DNA of 64,000 nt from Tamlana flava (GTDB lineage: Bacteria > Bacteroidota > Bacteroidia > Flavobacteriales > Flavobacteriaceae): positions 1 to 64,000 of the forward strand of contig NZ_JBGGTX010000004.1 in the NCBI RefSeq assembly GCF_041287255.1, given 5' to 3'. Position numbers and translations under genes: made by a program. Below the pieces are notes generated by a model, which was not told where the DNA came from, did no database searches, and saw only the letters and a program-made list of their open reading frames with translations. Below are positions 55,860 through 64,000 of the stretch, piece by piece (the stretch's first letter is position 1; every line of letters starts with the position of its first letter).

Positions 55860-57092
55860 ATGGTTTTTAAAACAATCACTTTATCGAAAGCTATTTTTTT
55901 AGCATTTATTGTATTTGTTTCTATTGGTTGTAAACAGAAAGATCAAAGTCAAAGCAATCAAAGCAATGTCCAAGAAATTTTAATTCCAGATTCCTTAAAA
56001 TGGTCTGAGCGCATGGCTTTATCGGTTATTCACCGATATCCAAACGCTTGGCAAATTGATGACAAAACAGAAACAAAATGGGATTATAAAATTGGCATGT
56101 TTTGTTTGTCTCTTCAAAAACTTTATAAAGTAACGGGTAATGAAATCTACTTCAATTATGGAAAGGATTATGCCGATACACTGATTAATTTCGAAGGAGA
56201 AATTAAAAATTATAAACTAGAGGATTATAATATTGATAATATCAATGCAGGTAAAATACTGTTTGATATTTATGAAAAAACTGATGACCAAAAATTCCTT
56301 ACCGCACTACAAACCTTAAGAAGCCAATTAGAAACACATTTAAGAACGCACTCAGGAGGTTTTTGGCATAAAAGAATTTACCCAAATCAAATGTGGTTGG
56401 ATGGTTTGTACATGGGGCAACCTTTTTATGCTCAATATAATACCAAATTTGAAAACGGTGAAAAGTTGGATGATGTGGTCCATCATTTCAAATTACTTCA
56501 CGACCATACTTTGGATAAGGAAACGGGGTTGTATTATCATGCTTGGGATGAAAGCAAGCAAATGGATTGGGCAAATAAGGAAACAGGAACTGCACCAAAC
56601 TTTTGGCTTCGTGCTTTAGGTTGGTATGCCATGGCACTGGTTGATACCTTGGATTATTTTCCGGAAGATAATGAAAATACACAGCTTTTAATTGACTATT
56701 TAAATCAATTGGCTGAAGCTATTGAAAAATATCAGGATGAAACAGGTTTATGGTATCAAGTGCCTAATATGTCGAATAGAGAACCTAATTATTTGGAAGC
56801 TTCTGGGTCGTGCATGTTAACCTATGCCCTTGCAAAAGGAGTTAATAAAGGTTACTTGCCGGAAGGCTATAAAAATGTGGCATTAAAGGGGTTTGATGGA
56901 ATAATTGAGGAACTTATTAAGGTTGATGATGACGGAGAGGTCCACATTACTCAGGTATGTAAAAGTGCAGGCCTAGGTGGAAACCCATATAGAGATGGAT
57001 CGTTTGAATATTATATGAGCGAACCTATTTTAACAGATAATTCTCATGCGCTCGGACCTTTTATTTTGGCTGCGCTAGAATTAGATCGATAG
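55860..57092 (+). CDS. GH105 unsaturated galacturonyl/rhamnogalacturonyl hydrolase lipoprotein (second copy)
   Basis: A 410-aa lipoprotein (lipobox SIGC, Cys24). Family signature HKRIYPNQMWLDGLYMGQP near residue 170 with the catalytic-type aspartate, and GGNPYRDGSFEYYM near the C-terminus. It is a clear paralogue of 22330-23571 over its whole length. It opens an operon of aldarate catabolism genes (nine bases to the permease), which ties release of unsaturated uronic acid to that cassette. A weak TAGCATTG at 55828-55835 may be the -7 element; there is no LacI-type operator. Confidence 0.93.
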   Translation: MVFKTITLSKAIFLAFIVFVSIGCKQKDQSQSNQSNVQEILIPDSLKWSERMALSVIHRYPNAWQIDDKTETKWDYKIGMFCLSLQKLYKVTGNEIYFNYGKDYADTLINFEGEIKNYKLEDYNIDNINAGKILFDIYEKTDDQKFLTALQTLRSQLETHLRTHSGGFWHKRIYPNQMWLDGLYMGQPFYAQYNTKFENGEKLDDVVHHFKLLHDHTLDKETGLYYHAWDESKQMDWANKETGTAPNFWLRALGWYAMALVDTLDYFPEDNENTQLLIDYLNQLAEAIEKYQDETGLWYQVPNMSNREPNYLEASGSCMLTYALAKGVNKGYLPEGYKNVALKGFDGIIEELIKVDDDGEVHITQVCKSAGLGGNPYRDGSFEYYMSEPILTDNSHALGPFILAALELDR

Positions 57093-57101
57093 CAAAATAT
57101 T

Positions 57102-58532
57102 ATGGATCCAATTATAATTATTCTTATTGGCACTGCTGTTGTGCTGTTTTGTATATTAGTACTTCGGCTACACGCTGTAATATCATTATTATTGGCAGCT
57201 TTGGTAACGGCATTATTAACCCCACCCGAACTGATTTACGGTTTTGCTATTAGCACAGGAATGGGCGAGCAAGAAGCTTTAAAGTTTTCACAAGTTAGTC
57301 TCGGGAAAAGGCTAGGTGTAGCTTTTGGAAATACCAGTGGAAAAATAGGAATCTTAATAGCACTGGCTTCAATAATAGGCACTTCCTTAATGAGGAGTGG
57401 AGGAGCAGAAAGAATCGTCCGTGGGCTATTACGGGTCCTTGGAAAGAAAAACAGTTCGGTTGCATTGTTATTTAGCAGCTTTACCTTGGCCATTCCAGTG
57501 TTTTTCGATACGGTTTTTTATCTTATGATACCAGTAATAAAATCTTTGGGCATTAAAAACCCGAGAAAGTTTGGGTTGTACTTAATGGCTGTAATAGCTG
57601 GGGGTGTGATGGCACATTCATTGATTCCACCAACGCCCGGCCCTTTGTTTGTTGCCGAAACCATGGGGATAGATTTAGGGGTCATGATGATTGGCGGTAT
57701 TGGTATCGGCACAATTACAATTTTGGCCGGATATGGCTATGCCAAATGGGCGAACATGAGATGGGATTTGCCAATGAGGAGTACCCCAGATATCAGTGTA
57801 GAGGAGCTAAAAAAAGTATCAGAAGTTGATAATAAAGATTTACCAAGCCTATCCTTATCGCTTTTACCGGTTGTTCTTCCTATTTTCTTAATTACCGGAA
57901 ATACATTTTCAAAAATGTTTTTTGAAGGCAAAACCGATTTAACGGTAACCCAAGAATCTATAACAACCATATTTTCTGTTTTGGGAGACCCTAATATTGC
58001 CCTTTTCATTTCGGCAATTCTTGCAATGTATTTGATGTGGTCTAGAGAGAAGCAGTTTGATCACTTTAAAAAGTATATTTACGAAGCATTAACAAGTGCT
58101 GGTATGATTATTTTAATCACATCGGCTGGTGGGGCATTTGGACAAATGCTACAGCAAACGGGTATTGGCATTAGAATTCAGGAATTATCAGCAAACTACC
58201 AAATGGCTATTTTGCCCATGGCATTTATAATAACAGCTATTGTTAGGAGTGCACAGGGTTCAGCCACCATTGCCATGGTAACAACTATTGGAATTATTGG
58301 GGGTATTGCAGATGCAGGTTTGGCATTTCACCCTGTTTATATTGCTTTGGCTATAGGCTGCGGCTCTAAAATATTTGCATGGATGAACGATAGTGCTTTT
58401 TGGATCATTACTGAAATGTCTGGAATGAAAGAGAAGGAAACTATTCGGCATTTTTCAGTTTTATTGATGGTTATGGCTTTAGCTGGGTTAATCGCCATTA
58501 TGATTGGGTCAAAACTATTACCGTTTGCATAA
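57102..58532 (+). CDS. GntP-family permease (probable aldarate/aldonate transporter)
   Basis: A 476-aa membrane protein with about 12 to 14 hydrophobic segments. GntP-family features: GILIALASIIGTSLMRSGGAERI near residue 85-107, IPVFFDTVFYLMIP near 131-144, MAHSLIPPTPGP near 168-179 and a final SAQGSATIAMVTT near 385-397. Members of the family take up gluconate and related sugar acids with protons. Next to garD, kdgD and a semialdehyde dehydrogenase, a likely substrate is galactarate or another pectin-derived sugar acid; this is inference. Confidence 0.88.
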   Translation: MDPIIIILIGTAVVLFCILVLRLHAVISLLLAALVTALLTPPELIYGFAISTGMGEQEALKFSQVSLGKRLGVAFGNTSGKIGILIALASIIGTSLMRSGGAERIVRGLLRVLGKKNSSVALLFSSFTLAIPVFFDTVFYLMIPVIKSLGIKNPRKFGLYLMAVIAGGVMAHSLIPPTPGPLFVAETMGIDLGVMMIGGIGIGTITILAGYGYAKWANMRWDLPMRSTPDISVEELKKVSEVDNKDLPSLSLSLLPVVLPIFLITGNTFSKMFFEGKTDLTVTQESITTIFSVLGDPNIALFISAILAMYLMWSREKQFDHFKKYIYEALTSAGMIILITSAGGAFGQMLQQTGIGIRIQELSANYQMAILPMAFIITAIVRSAQGSATIAMVTTIGIIGGIADAGLAFHPVYIALAIGCGSKIFAWMNDSAFWIITEMSGMKEKETIRHFSVLLMVMALAGLIAIMIGSKLLPFA

Positions 58533-58545
58533 TTTTGTTAAGAAG

Positions 58546-60072
58546 ATGAGTAAAAATATTTTAATAAAAACAACCCCAAAGGATAACGTAGGCATTGTGG
58601 CCAATGAAGACGGAATTCAAAAGGGAGCATTGGTTGATGACGGTTTTTCTCTAGTAGAATATGTTCCGAATGGGCATAAAGTGGCCTTGACTGATATTAA
58701 AAAAGGAGAACCTATAGTTAGGTATGCAGAAATTATAGGCTATGCCGATAAAGATTTAAAACAAGGTCAGTGGGTTAATGAAACCAATATGATGTTGCCA
58801 CAACCTCCGGAATTGAAGTATTTATCAATGCCCAAACCAAATCATGATAAAATTGAGCCTTTAGAAGGTTATACATTTCAAGGATATAGAAATACAGATG
58901 GTACTGTTGCCACAAAAAACGTTTTGGCCATATCCAATAGTGTGCAATGTGTTGCAGGGTTAACTGAATTTGTAGTTAAAAAGATAAAATCCGAATTATT
59001 GCCTCAATATAAAAATGTAGATGATGTTGTAGGTTTAACGCATAGTTATGGATGTGGAGTAGCTATAAACGCACCAGCTGCTATAGTGCCCATCAGAACT
59101 ATTCAAAATATTGCTATCAATCCAAATTTTGGTGGTGAAATTATGGTTTTGGGCTTGGGTTGTGAAAAATTGCGACCCGAACGTCTCGTTAGTGGAAAAG
59201 ATGAATCTGGAGATTCAATTACCTACATGCAAGATGAATCATTTCACGGATTTAATGAGATGGTGCAAGGCATTTTGGAAACAGCAAAAATCCATCTGGA
59301 AAAATTAAACAAACGAAAGCGGGAAACCTGTCCTGCTTCAGATTTGGTTGTAGGTATGCAATGCGGGGGGAGTGATGCATTTTCAGGTTTAACGGCAAAT
59401 CCAGCTGCGGGTTTTGCGGCTGATTTAATAGTGAGGGCTGGAGGCAGTGTTATGTTTTCTGAAGTTACGGAAGTACGGGATGCCATCCATTTATTGGTGC
59501 CGCGAGCAGAAACCCCAGAAGTGGCAAAGGCATTGATTGAAGAAATGGCATGGTATGATAATTACCTTATGCAGGGCAGTGTTGACAGAAGTGAAAATAC
59601 TTCTCCAGGGAATAAAAAGGGTGGTTTAAGTACCATAGTGGAAAAATCTTTGGGCTCTGTTGCAAAATCAGGAACTAGCCCCATTGTGGATGTTTTAAAA
59701 CCAGGAGAAAGGATAAGAAAAAAGGGATTGACTTTTGCGGCTACACCAGCAAGTGATTTTGTTTGTGGTACTTTGCAGTTGGCAGCAGGAATGAATGTTC
59801 ATTTGTTCATGACTGGACGTGGTACACCCTATGGGTTGTCAATGGTGCCTGTGATTAAAGTGGGTACAAATTCTAAATTAAGTAACCGCTGGTTCGATAT
59901 CATAGATTTTGATGCTGGTAAAATTGCAACAGGACAAAAAACAATTGAGGAAATGGGTTGGGAGTTATTCCATATGATTCTGGATGTGGCGAGCGGCAAA
60001 AAACAAGTGGCTTGCGATGTCTTGGGAATACATAACGACTTGGTGCTTTTTAACCCAGGACCATTAACATAG
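58546..60072 (+). CDS. garD: Galactarate dehydratase
   Basis: Start at ATG 58546 gives MSKNILIKTTPKDNVGI, which aligns with the N-terminus of E. coli GarD; an in-frame ATG at 58504 lies inside the permease gene and is not needed. The 508-aa protein has an N-terminal SAF domain (about 1-90) and a dehydratase domain that follows GarD almost segment by segment: GYTFQGYRNTDGT, SYGCGVAINAPAAIVPIRT, GMQCGGSDAFSGLTANPA, SEVTEVRDAIHLL and NTSPGNKKGGL. Role: galactarate to 5-dehydro-4-deoxy-D-glucarate. It is clearly distinct from the UxaA at 8101. Confidence 0.94.
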   Translation: MSKNILIKTTPKDNVGIVANEDGIQKGALVDDGFSLVEYVPNGHKVALTDIKKGEPIVRYAEIIGYADKDLKQGQWVNETNMMLPQPPELKYLSMPKPNHDKIEPLEGYTFQGYRNTDGTVATKNVLAISNSVQCVAGLTEFVVKKIKSELLPQYKNVDDVVGLTHSYGCGVAINAPAAIVPIRTIQNIAINPNFGGEIMVLGLGCEKLRPERLVSGKDESGDSITYMQDESFHGFNEMVQGILETAKIHLEKLNKRKRETCPASDLVVGMQCGGSDAFSGLTANPAAGFAADLIVRAGGSVMFSEVTEVRDAIHLLVPRAETPEVAKALIEEMAWYDNYLMQGSVDRSENTSPGNKKGGLSTIVEKSLGSVAKSGTSPIVDVLKPGERIRKKGLTFAATPASDFVCGTLQLAAGMNVHLFMTGRGTPYGLSMVPVIKVGTNSKLSNRWFDIIDFDAGKIATGQKTIEEMGWELFHMILDVASGKKQVACDVLGIHNDLVLFNPGPLT

Positions 60073-60099
60073 ATTAAAAAATTATATAAAAAATATAAG

Positions 60100-60180
60100 A
60101 TGAAACATCCATTGTTAATTTCTAACCTCACAGCGGGAATGATAATTTGGATGTTACATGAGGCCATTAAAAAACAATAA
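60100..60180 (+). CDS. Possible 26-residue small protein between garD and kdgD
   Basis: The 118-bp gap between garD and kdgD is mostly filled by an ATG frame of 26 codons, MKHPLLISNLTAGMIIWMLHEAIKKQ. It has a central hydrophobic stretch (TAGMIIWML) and a charged C-terminus, and ends 10 bases before the kdgD start. An AATATAAG sequence precedes the ATG. The spacing is like that of the real genes of this operon, but the size allows a chance frame. No family recognised. Confidence 0.4.
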   Translation: MKHPLLISNLTAGMIIWMLHEAIKKQ

Positions 60181-60190
60181 ATATAGACAC

Positions 60191-61114
60191 ATGAATTCGA
60201 ATTTTGAAAAAATAAAAAATGCCCTTGGCGATGGGCTACTGTCCTTTCCAGTAACCGATATGGACAATGAAGGAAAGTTTAAAGGAAAAACCTTTGCCGA
60301 TCGCTTGGAGTGGTTTATTACTCATGAAGTTTCTGCCATATTTGTTGCAGGAGGTACCGGAGAGTTCTTTTCCTTATCTAAGGACGAATACCAAAAAATT
60401 GTAAAAATTACTTCAGAAACGGTAAAAGGTCGCGTGCCCACGGTTTCAAGTGTTGGCCGCAGTATTCCAGAGGCTATCGAGTTTGCTTCAATGGCAGAGG
60501 CTTCCGGAATTGATGCATTGCTCTTAATGCCACCTTACCTTACCGAATGTGCAAAAAGTGGTGTTTATGAATATGCCAAAACAATCATGCAAAACACCAA
60601 GTTACCTGTAATTTATTATAATCGCGCCAATGGAATTCTTCCAGCTGAGTACATTCAAAAACTTACAGAGGTTTGTCCTAATTTCATTGCCCTTAAAGAT
60701 GGTACTGGAAACATGGAGGCATTAAATACAACAATTAAGACTATTGGCGACCGTTTGACCTACATTGGAGGGGTGCCAACAGCCGAAATTATTTCAGAAG
60801 CCTACTTATCTATTGGTGTAAACACCTATTCATCGGCAGTTTTCAATTTTGTTCCCGAAATGGCCAATCATTATTACAAAGCACTTCGCGCTGGAGATAA
60901 GAAAACGGTTGATTTGATTTTAAAGGAGTTTTTTATCCCTTTTGTTAAATTAAGAAGTAATGCCCAAGGCTATGCGGTAAGCTTAATTAAAGCTGGTGCA
61001 AAATTAATTGGAAAAAGTGCAGGGGATGTTCGTGCCCCTCTACCTGTGCCTAATTCTAAGGAAGTAGAGGAACTACAGAAATTGATTGACAAGGCAGGAA
61101 CTTTAATAAAATAA
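60191..61114 (+). CDS. kdgD: 5-dehydro-4-deoxyglucarate dehydratase
   Basis: Start at ATG 60191, giving MNSNFEKIKNALGDG as in known KdgD proteins; an in-frame ATG at 60158 overlaps the small ORF. The 307-aa protein belongs to the dihydrodipicolinate synthase superfamily. Schiff-base Lys169 lies in FIALKDGTGN, the tyrosine in IYYNR (142-143), and LLSFPVTD and AGGTGEFFSLS are family-specific. SSAVFNFVPEMA and the AGYAVS-type QGYAVSLIKAG also match KdgD, not DapA. Role: dehydration and decarboxylation of 5-dehydro-4-deoxyglucarate to 2,5-dioxopentanoate, after GarD. Confidence 0.95.
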   Translation: MNSNFEKIKNALGDGLLSFPVTDMDNEGKFKGKTFADRLEWFITHEVSAIFVAGGTGEFFSLSKDEYQKIVKITSETVKGRVPTVSSVGRSIPEAIEFASMAEASGIDALLLMPPYLTECAKSGVYEYAKTIMQNTKLPVIYYNRANGILPAEYIQKLTEVCPNFIALKDGTGNMEALNTTIKTIGDRLTYIGGVPTAEIISEAYLSIGVNTYSSAVFNFVPEMANHYYKALRAGDKKTVDLILKEFFIPFVKLRSNAQGYAVSLIKAGAKLIGKSAGDVRAPLPVPNSKEVEELQKLIDKAGTLIK

Positions 61115-61121
61115 TAAACTT

Positions 61122-62657
61122 ATGAGTTCAAAAAACGTGTTTTATGGCATAAATGCTTTTACCAATGAAAAATTGGAAGGAGAATTTATTAATGCCTCAG
61201 AAGAAGAAATTAATAAAGTTGTTGAAGAAGCAACAAAGGCATTTGACATTTACAGAAAAAAAGATAAAAGCAGTATAGCCAATTTTTTAGATCAAATAGG
61301 CGAGGAAATATTGAATTTAGGGGATGCTCTGCTTGAAAGATGCCATTTAGAGACTGCGCTTCCTTTTGGTAGATTGCAAGGTGAAAGAGGGAGAACGGTA
61401 AACCAATTAAAGCTTTTCGCTGCAGTTGTAAGGGAAGGCTCTTGGGTTGATGCCAGAATTGATACAGCCATCCCTGATAGAACCCCTGTGCCAAAACCAG
61501 ATATAAGGCATATGTTATTGCCATTGGGGCCTGTGGCTGTTTTTGGGGCAAGTAATTTTCCGTTGGCATTTTCGGTAGCAGGAGGCGATACAGCATCAGC
61601 TTTAGCCGCTGGATGCCCTGTAGTTTTTAAAGGTCACCCAGCACATCCAGGCACATCAGAAATGGTCTTCAAAGCCATTAAAGAAGCAGCTATAAAGTCT
61701 GGCATGCCAAAAGGTGTCTTTTCATTAATTCATAGCAACTCAAACAAGCAAGGAGAGTTACTAGTAAAACATCCTCAAATAAAAGCTGTAGGTTTTACAG
61801 GGTCTTTTAGAGGTGGTAAAGCTTTATTTGATTATGCCAATAGTAGGCTAGAACCTATCCCCGTATTTGCTGAAATGGGAAGTACCAATCCTGTTTTTAT
61901 ATTGCCACAAGTCCTCAAAGAAAAAGGAGAACAAATAGCTGTTGGGTTGGCAGGTTCAATTACCCTAGGAGTTGGACAGTTTTGTACAAACCCCGGGCTA
62001 TCATTTGTTGAAAATTCAGAGGCCACCAATGTATTTTATAAAAAATTAGGTGAAAGTATAGCAGAAGTATCCTCAGGTAATATGTTGACTTCAGGAATTT
62101 CAAAAGCTTATAATGAAGGGCTTAATCGAATATCATCATTAAAGGATGTGGTTGAATTGGCTAAGGGTAAGGAAAATGAAATAGCTAACAGAGCTACACC
62201 GAAAGTTTTTAAGACAACAATATCTGGTCTTATTGAAAATGAATCATTGGCAGAAGAAAACTTTGGTCCTTCAAGTGTATTAGTTGAAGCCTCTTCCAAA
62301 AATGAAATAATTAAAGCGGCCAAAGACTTGGAAGGTCATTTAACGGCGACGATTTTTGGTACAGATGAAGACTTTAAGAATTATCAAGAGCTCTTCGATA
62401 TTTTAGAGAAAAAAGTTGGCCGAATAATAATTAATGGATATCCAACAGGTGTAGAGGTTTGTCATTCCATGGTTCACGGAGGGCCATATCCAGCAACAAC
62501 TGCGCCTCAATCAACGTCAGTAGGAACAAATGCTATAAAGCGTTTTGTACGACCTGTGTGTTTTCAAGATTACCCTGATGGATTGTTGCCGGATGCTCTT
62601 AAGGCGAAAAACAAACTCAATATTTGGAGATTGGTTAATGGTAATTTAGAAAAATAA
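61122..62657 (+). CDS. 2,5-dioxovalerate (alpha-ketoglutarate semialdehyde) dehydrogenase
   Basis: A 511-aa aldehyde dehydrogenase with catalytic Cys288 (GQFCTNPG) and general-base Glu251 (AEMGSTNP); the coenzyme-binding GFTGSFRGG lies near residue 227. The glycine-serine-threonine context AEMGSTNP and the GVEVCHSMVHGGPYPATT C-terminal region are typical of semialdehyde dehydrogenases of sugar-acid pathways. Role: NAD(P)-dependent oxidation of 2,5-dioxovalerate to 2-oxoglutarate, completing the galactarate route seven bases after kdgD. The family alone would not fix the substrate; the gene order does. Confidence 0.92.
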   Translation: MSSKNVFYGINAFTNEKLEGEFINASEEEINKVVEEATKAFDIYRKKDKSSIANFLDQIGEEILNLGDALLERCHLETALPFGRLQGERGRTVNQLKLFAAVVREGSWVDARIDTAIPDRTPVPKPDIRHMLLPLGPVAVFGASNFPLAFSVAGGDTASALAAGCPVVFKGHPAHPGTSEMVFKAIKEAAIKSGMPKGVFSLIHSNSNKQGELLVKHPQIKAVGFTGSFRGGKALFDYANSRLEPIPVFAEMGSTNPVFILPQVLKEKGEQIAVGLAGSITLGVGQFCTNPGLSFVENSEATNVFYKKLGESIAEVSSGNMLTSGISKAYNEGLNRISSLKDVVELAKGKENEIANRATPKVFKTTISGLIENESLAEENFGPSSVLVEASSKNEIIKAAKDLEGHLTATIFGTDEDFKNYQELFDILEKKVGRIIINGYPTGVEVCHSMVHGGPYPATTAPQSTSVGTNAIKRFVRPVCFQDYPDGLLPDALKAKNKLNIWRLVNGNLEK

Positions 62658-62678
62658 TAAAGCCAAGTAATTAAGAGA

Positions 62679-64000
62679 ATGGTAATAACTCGATTTATAG
62701 CAATATGTCTAATTTTTGGAGCACAGTTTGTTTTTCCTCAAAAATTAAATCAAGATTCAATAGTCAATAGTATTGAAGAACGGGTTAAATTACCTGCTAT
62801 TCCTGATTATAAAATTAATGTGACAAAATTTGGTGCTAAGGGAGATGGCATTAAGGATTGCAAAGCTGCATTTGACAGGGCCATGAAAAGCTGCAAAAAA
62901 CATAATGGTGGTGTTATAGTAGTTCCAGCTGGTGTTTATAAACTGGAAGGGCCAATTCATTTTGTTAGTAACACGAACCTTCATTTAGAAAAAGGGGCAA
63001 AACTTGTTTTTGGCACTAACCCTAAGGACTACCCATTGGTTTTAACGAGTTGGGAGGGGACCAGTCTCTATAATTATAGCCCAATGATTTATGGCGCAAA
63101 TGTTACAGATGTGGCCATTACCGGAGATGGCATAATTGATGGTGAAGGACATGATTTATGGGCAACTTGGAAACCAATACAGGATAAGGGACAACAATTA
63201 AGCAGGGAAATGAATCACAAGCAGTTTCCTGTAGAAAAGCGTGTTTTTGGCGAGGGGTTTTATCTTAGGCCACAACTGGTTCAATTTGTGAACTCAAAAA
63301 ATATTCTCATTGAAGGAGTAAGAATTGAAGATGCGCCATTTTGGTGTGTTCATTTGCTAAAAAGTAAAAGTATAACCTTACGGGGCTTAAAATACGATGC
63401 ACACAATAAAAATAACGACGGCATAGATATTGAAAACTCCAGTGATGTTATAATAGAAGATATCGATTTCAATAATGGTGATGATAATATAGCCATAAAG
63501 GCGGGAAGAGACCATGATGGAAGGGCCGATTTTAAATTACCTTCAGAAAATATAGTAATTAGAAAGTGCAGGTTTAAAGGGCTGCACGCCTTGGTTATAG
63601 GTAGCGAAATGTCTGCCGGGGTTCGTAATGTTTTTGCATACAATTGCGCAGCCAGTGGCTATTTAAAGCGAGGAGTTTATTTAAAGACTAACTCAGATAG
63701 AGGGGGCTATATAGAAAATATTCACATTCAAAACATAAAGTTTGCAGATGTAGAGGATGCTATTTACATGACGTCTAATTATCATGGGGAAGGAAGCGGT
63801 TTGTATCCCTCGAAAATATCGAATATAACATTGTCAAATTTAAGTTTTGCAAATGTTTCAAATACCGCTATTGTTATTGAGGGATATCCCAATCATAAAG
63901 TGGAAAACGTTTTGTTAGATAATATAACTGTGATGTCGTCAAAAAATGGAATGACACTTTCAAATACGAAAGGTGTTATTTTCAATGAAGTCGTGATTGG
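62679..64000 (+). CDS. GH28-family glycoside hydrolase with altered motifs (3' end cut by window)
   Basis: Start at ATG 62679, preceded by TTAAGAGA, 21 bases after the dehydrogenase stop; the frame stays open to the window edge (440 codons). The signal peptide is about 1-20 (ending FVFPQ). GH28 beta-helix features: FGAKGDG near residue 48, catalytic Asp247 (NNDGID), and Asp268 and Asp269 (GDDNIAIKAG). The GHG motif is changed to LHA (His303, Ala304) and the substrate-binding RIK is YLK (Tyr334, Lys336), unlike the two other GH28 proteins. Inferred role: exo-type hydrolase on an unusual end or branch of pectic oligosaccharides. It is the last visible gene of the galactarate operon. Confidence 0.9.
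   Translation, partial: MVITRFIAICLIFGAQFVFPQKLNQDSIVNSIEERVKLPAIPDYKINVTKFGAKGDGIKDCKAAFDRAMKSCKKHNGGVIVVPAGVYKLEGPIHFVSNTNLHLEKGAKLVFGTNPKDYPLVLTSWEGTSLYNYSPMIYGANVTDVAITGDGIIDGEGHDLWATWKPIQDKGQQLSREMNHKQFPVEKRVFGEGFYLRPQLVQFVNSKNILIEGVRIEDAPFWCVHLLKSKSITLRGLKYDAHNKNNDGIDIENSSDVIIEDIDFNNGDDNIAIKAGRDHDGRADFKLPSENIVIRKCRFKGLHALVIGSEMSAGVRNVFAYNCAASGYLKRGVYLKTNSDRGGYIENIHIQNIKFADVEDAIYMTSNYHGEGSGLYPSKISNITLSNLSFANVSNTAIVIEGYPNHKVENVLLDNITVMSSKNGMTLSNTKGVIFNEVVI

Noticed and set aside
58504..58545. ATG start at 58504 for garD
   Set aside because: It lies inside the permease gene, and the added residues have no counterpart in GarD; ATG 58546 aligns with the family start.
60158..60190. ATG start at 60158 for kdgD
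   Set aside because: KdgD proteins begin near the ATG at 60191; the extension overlaps the possible small ORF and shows no similarity.

Overview
The window is a pectin (homogalacturonan and rhamnogalacturonan) utilisation locus, most likely from a marine-type Flavobacteriaceae member (Bacteroidota). The evidence is the AT-rich sequence, two SusC/SusD pairs, many lipoproteins, type A type IX secretion (T9SS) C-terminal domains, and promoters that fit the Bacteroidota consensus (TTTG, 19 bases, TAnnTTTG). No rRNA, tRNA, transposase, phage gene or CRISPR array was seen. Both edges cut genes: a PQQ-dependent sugar dehydrogenase at the left and a GH28 polygalacturonase at the right.

Layout. 1-1660 (-): truncated PQQ sugar dehydrogenase with Ig-like modules. 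2136-9708 (+): cytoplasmic uronate operon kduI-kduD-uxaC-exuT-like-uxaB-uxaA, closed by a bidirectional terminator. 9779-10855 (-): LacI-family regulator. 11252-12853 (+): PL10 pectate lyase lipoprotein. 12904-24594 (-): nine-gene operon DUF4861, GH105, GH43, GH28, GH95, CE12, esterase, CE12, esterase. 24717-30041 (-): GH28, a PL1-CE8 fusion and a PL1 lipoprotein. 30240-37070 (-): susC, susD and a probable surface glycan-binding lipoprotein. 37267-39768 (-): T9SS-secreted PL1. 40392-49789 (+): giant CE8 pectin methylesterase, SusE-like lipoprotein, small T9SS-secreted binding-type protein, PL10-CE8 fusion and CE12. 50311-55748 (+): second susC/susD. 55860-64000 (+): GH105, GntP permease, garD, a 26-codon small ORF, kdgD, semialdehyde dehydrogenase and GH28.

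How it works together (inference from families). Secreted and surface CE8 and CE12 enzymes and alpha/beta esterases remove methyl and acetyl groups. PL1 and PL10 lyases cut the de-esterified backbone. The two SusCD systems import oligosaccharides. GH28, GH105, GH43 and GH95 finish them. Unsaturated uronate is routed by KduI/KduD, and galacturonate by UxaC/UxaB/UxaA, to 2-keto-3-deoxygluconate; its kinase and aldolase are not in the window. The right-hand cassette (GntP, GarD, KdgD, dehydrogenase) is a second, oxidative route from galactarate to 2-oxoglutarate.

The most striking non-coding signal is a regulon. Nine promoters carry a 14-bp LacI-type palindrome (consensus TGTAATCGATTACA) abutting or overlapping the -7 element by up to 2 bases, so a bound repressor would cover the transcription start. 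They drive kduI, lacI itself, PL10, GH28, susC1, PL1, CE8, the small secreted protein and susC2. The galactarate cassette has no such site. A different conserved 36-bp element precedes the DUF4861 operon and the PL1 lipoprotein gene and may mark a second regulator.
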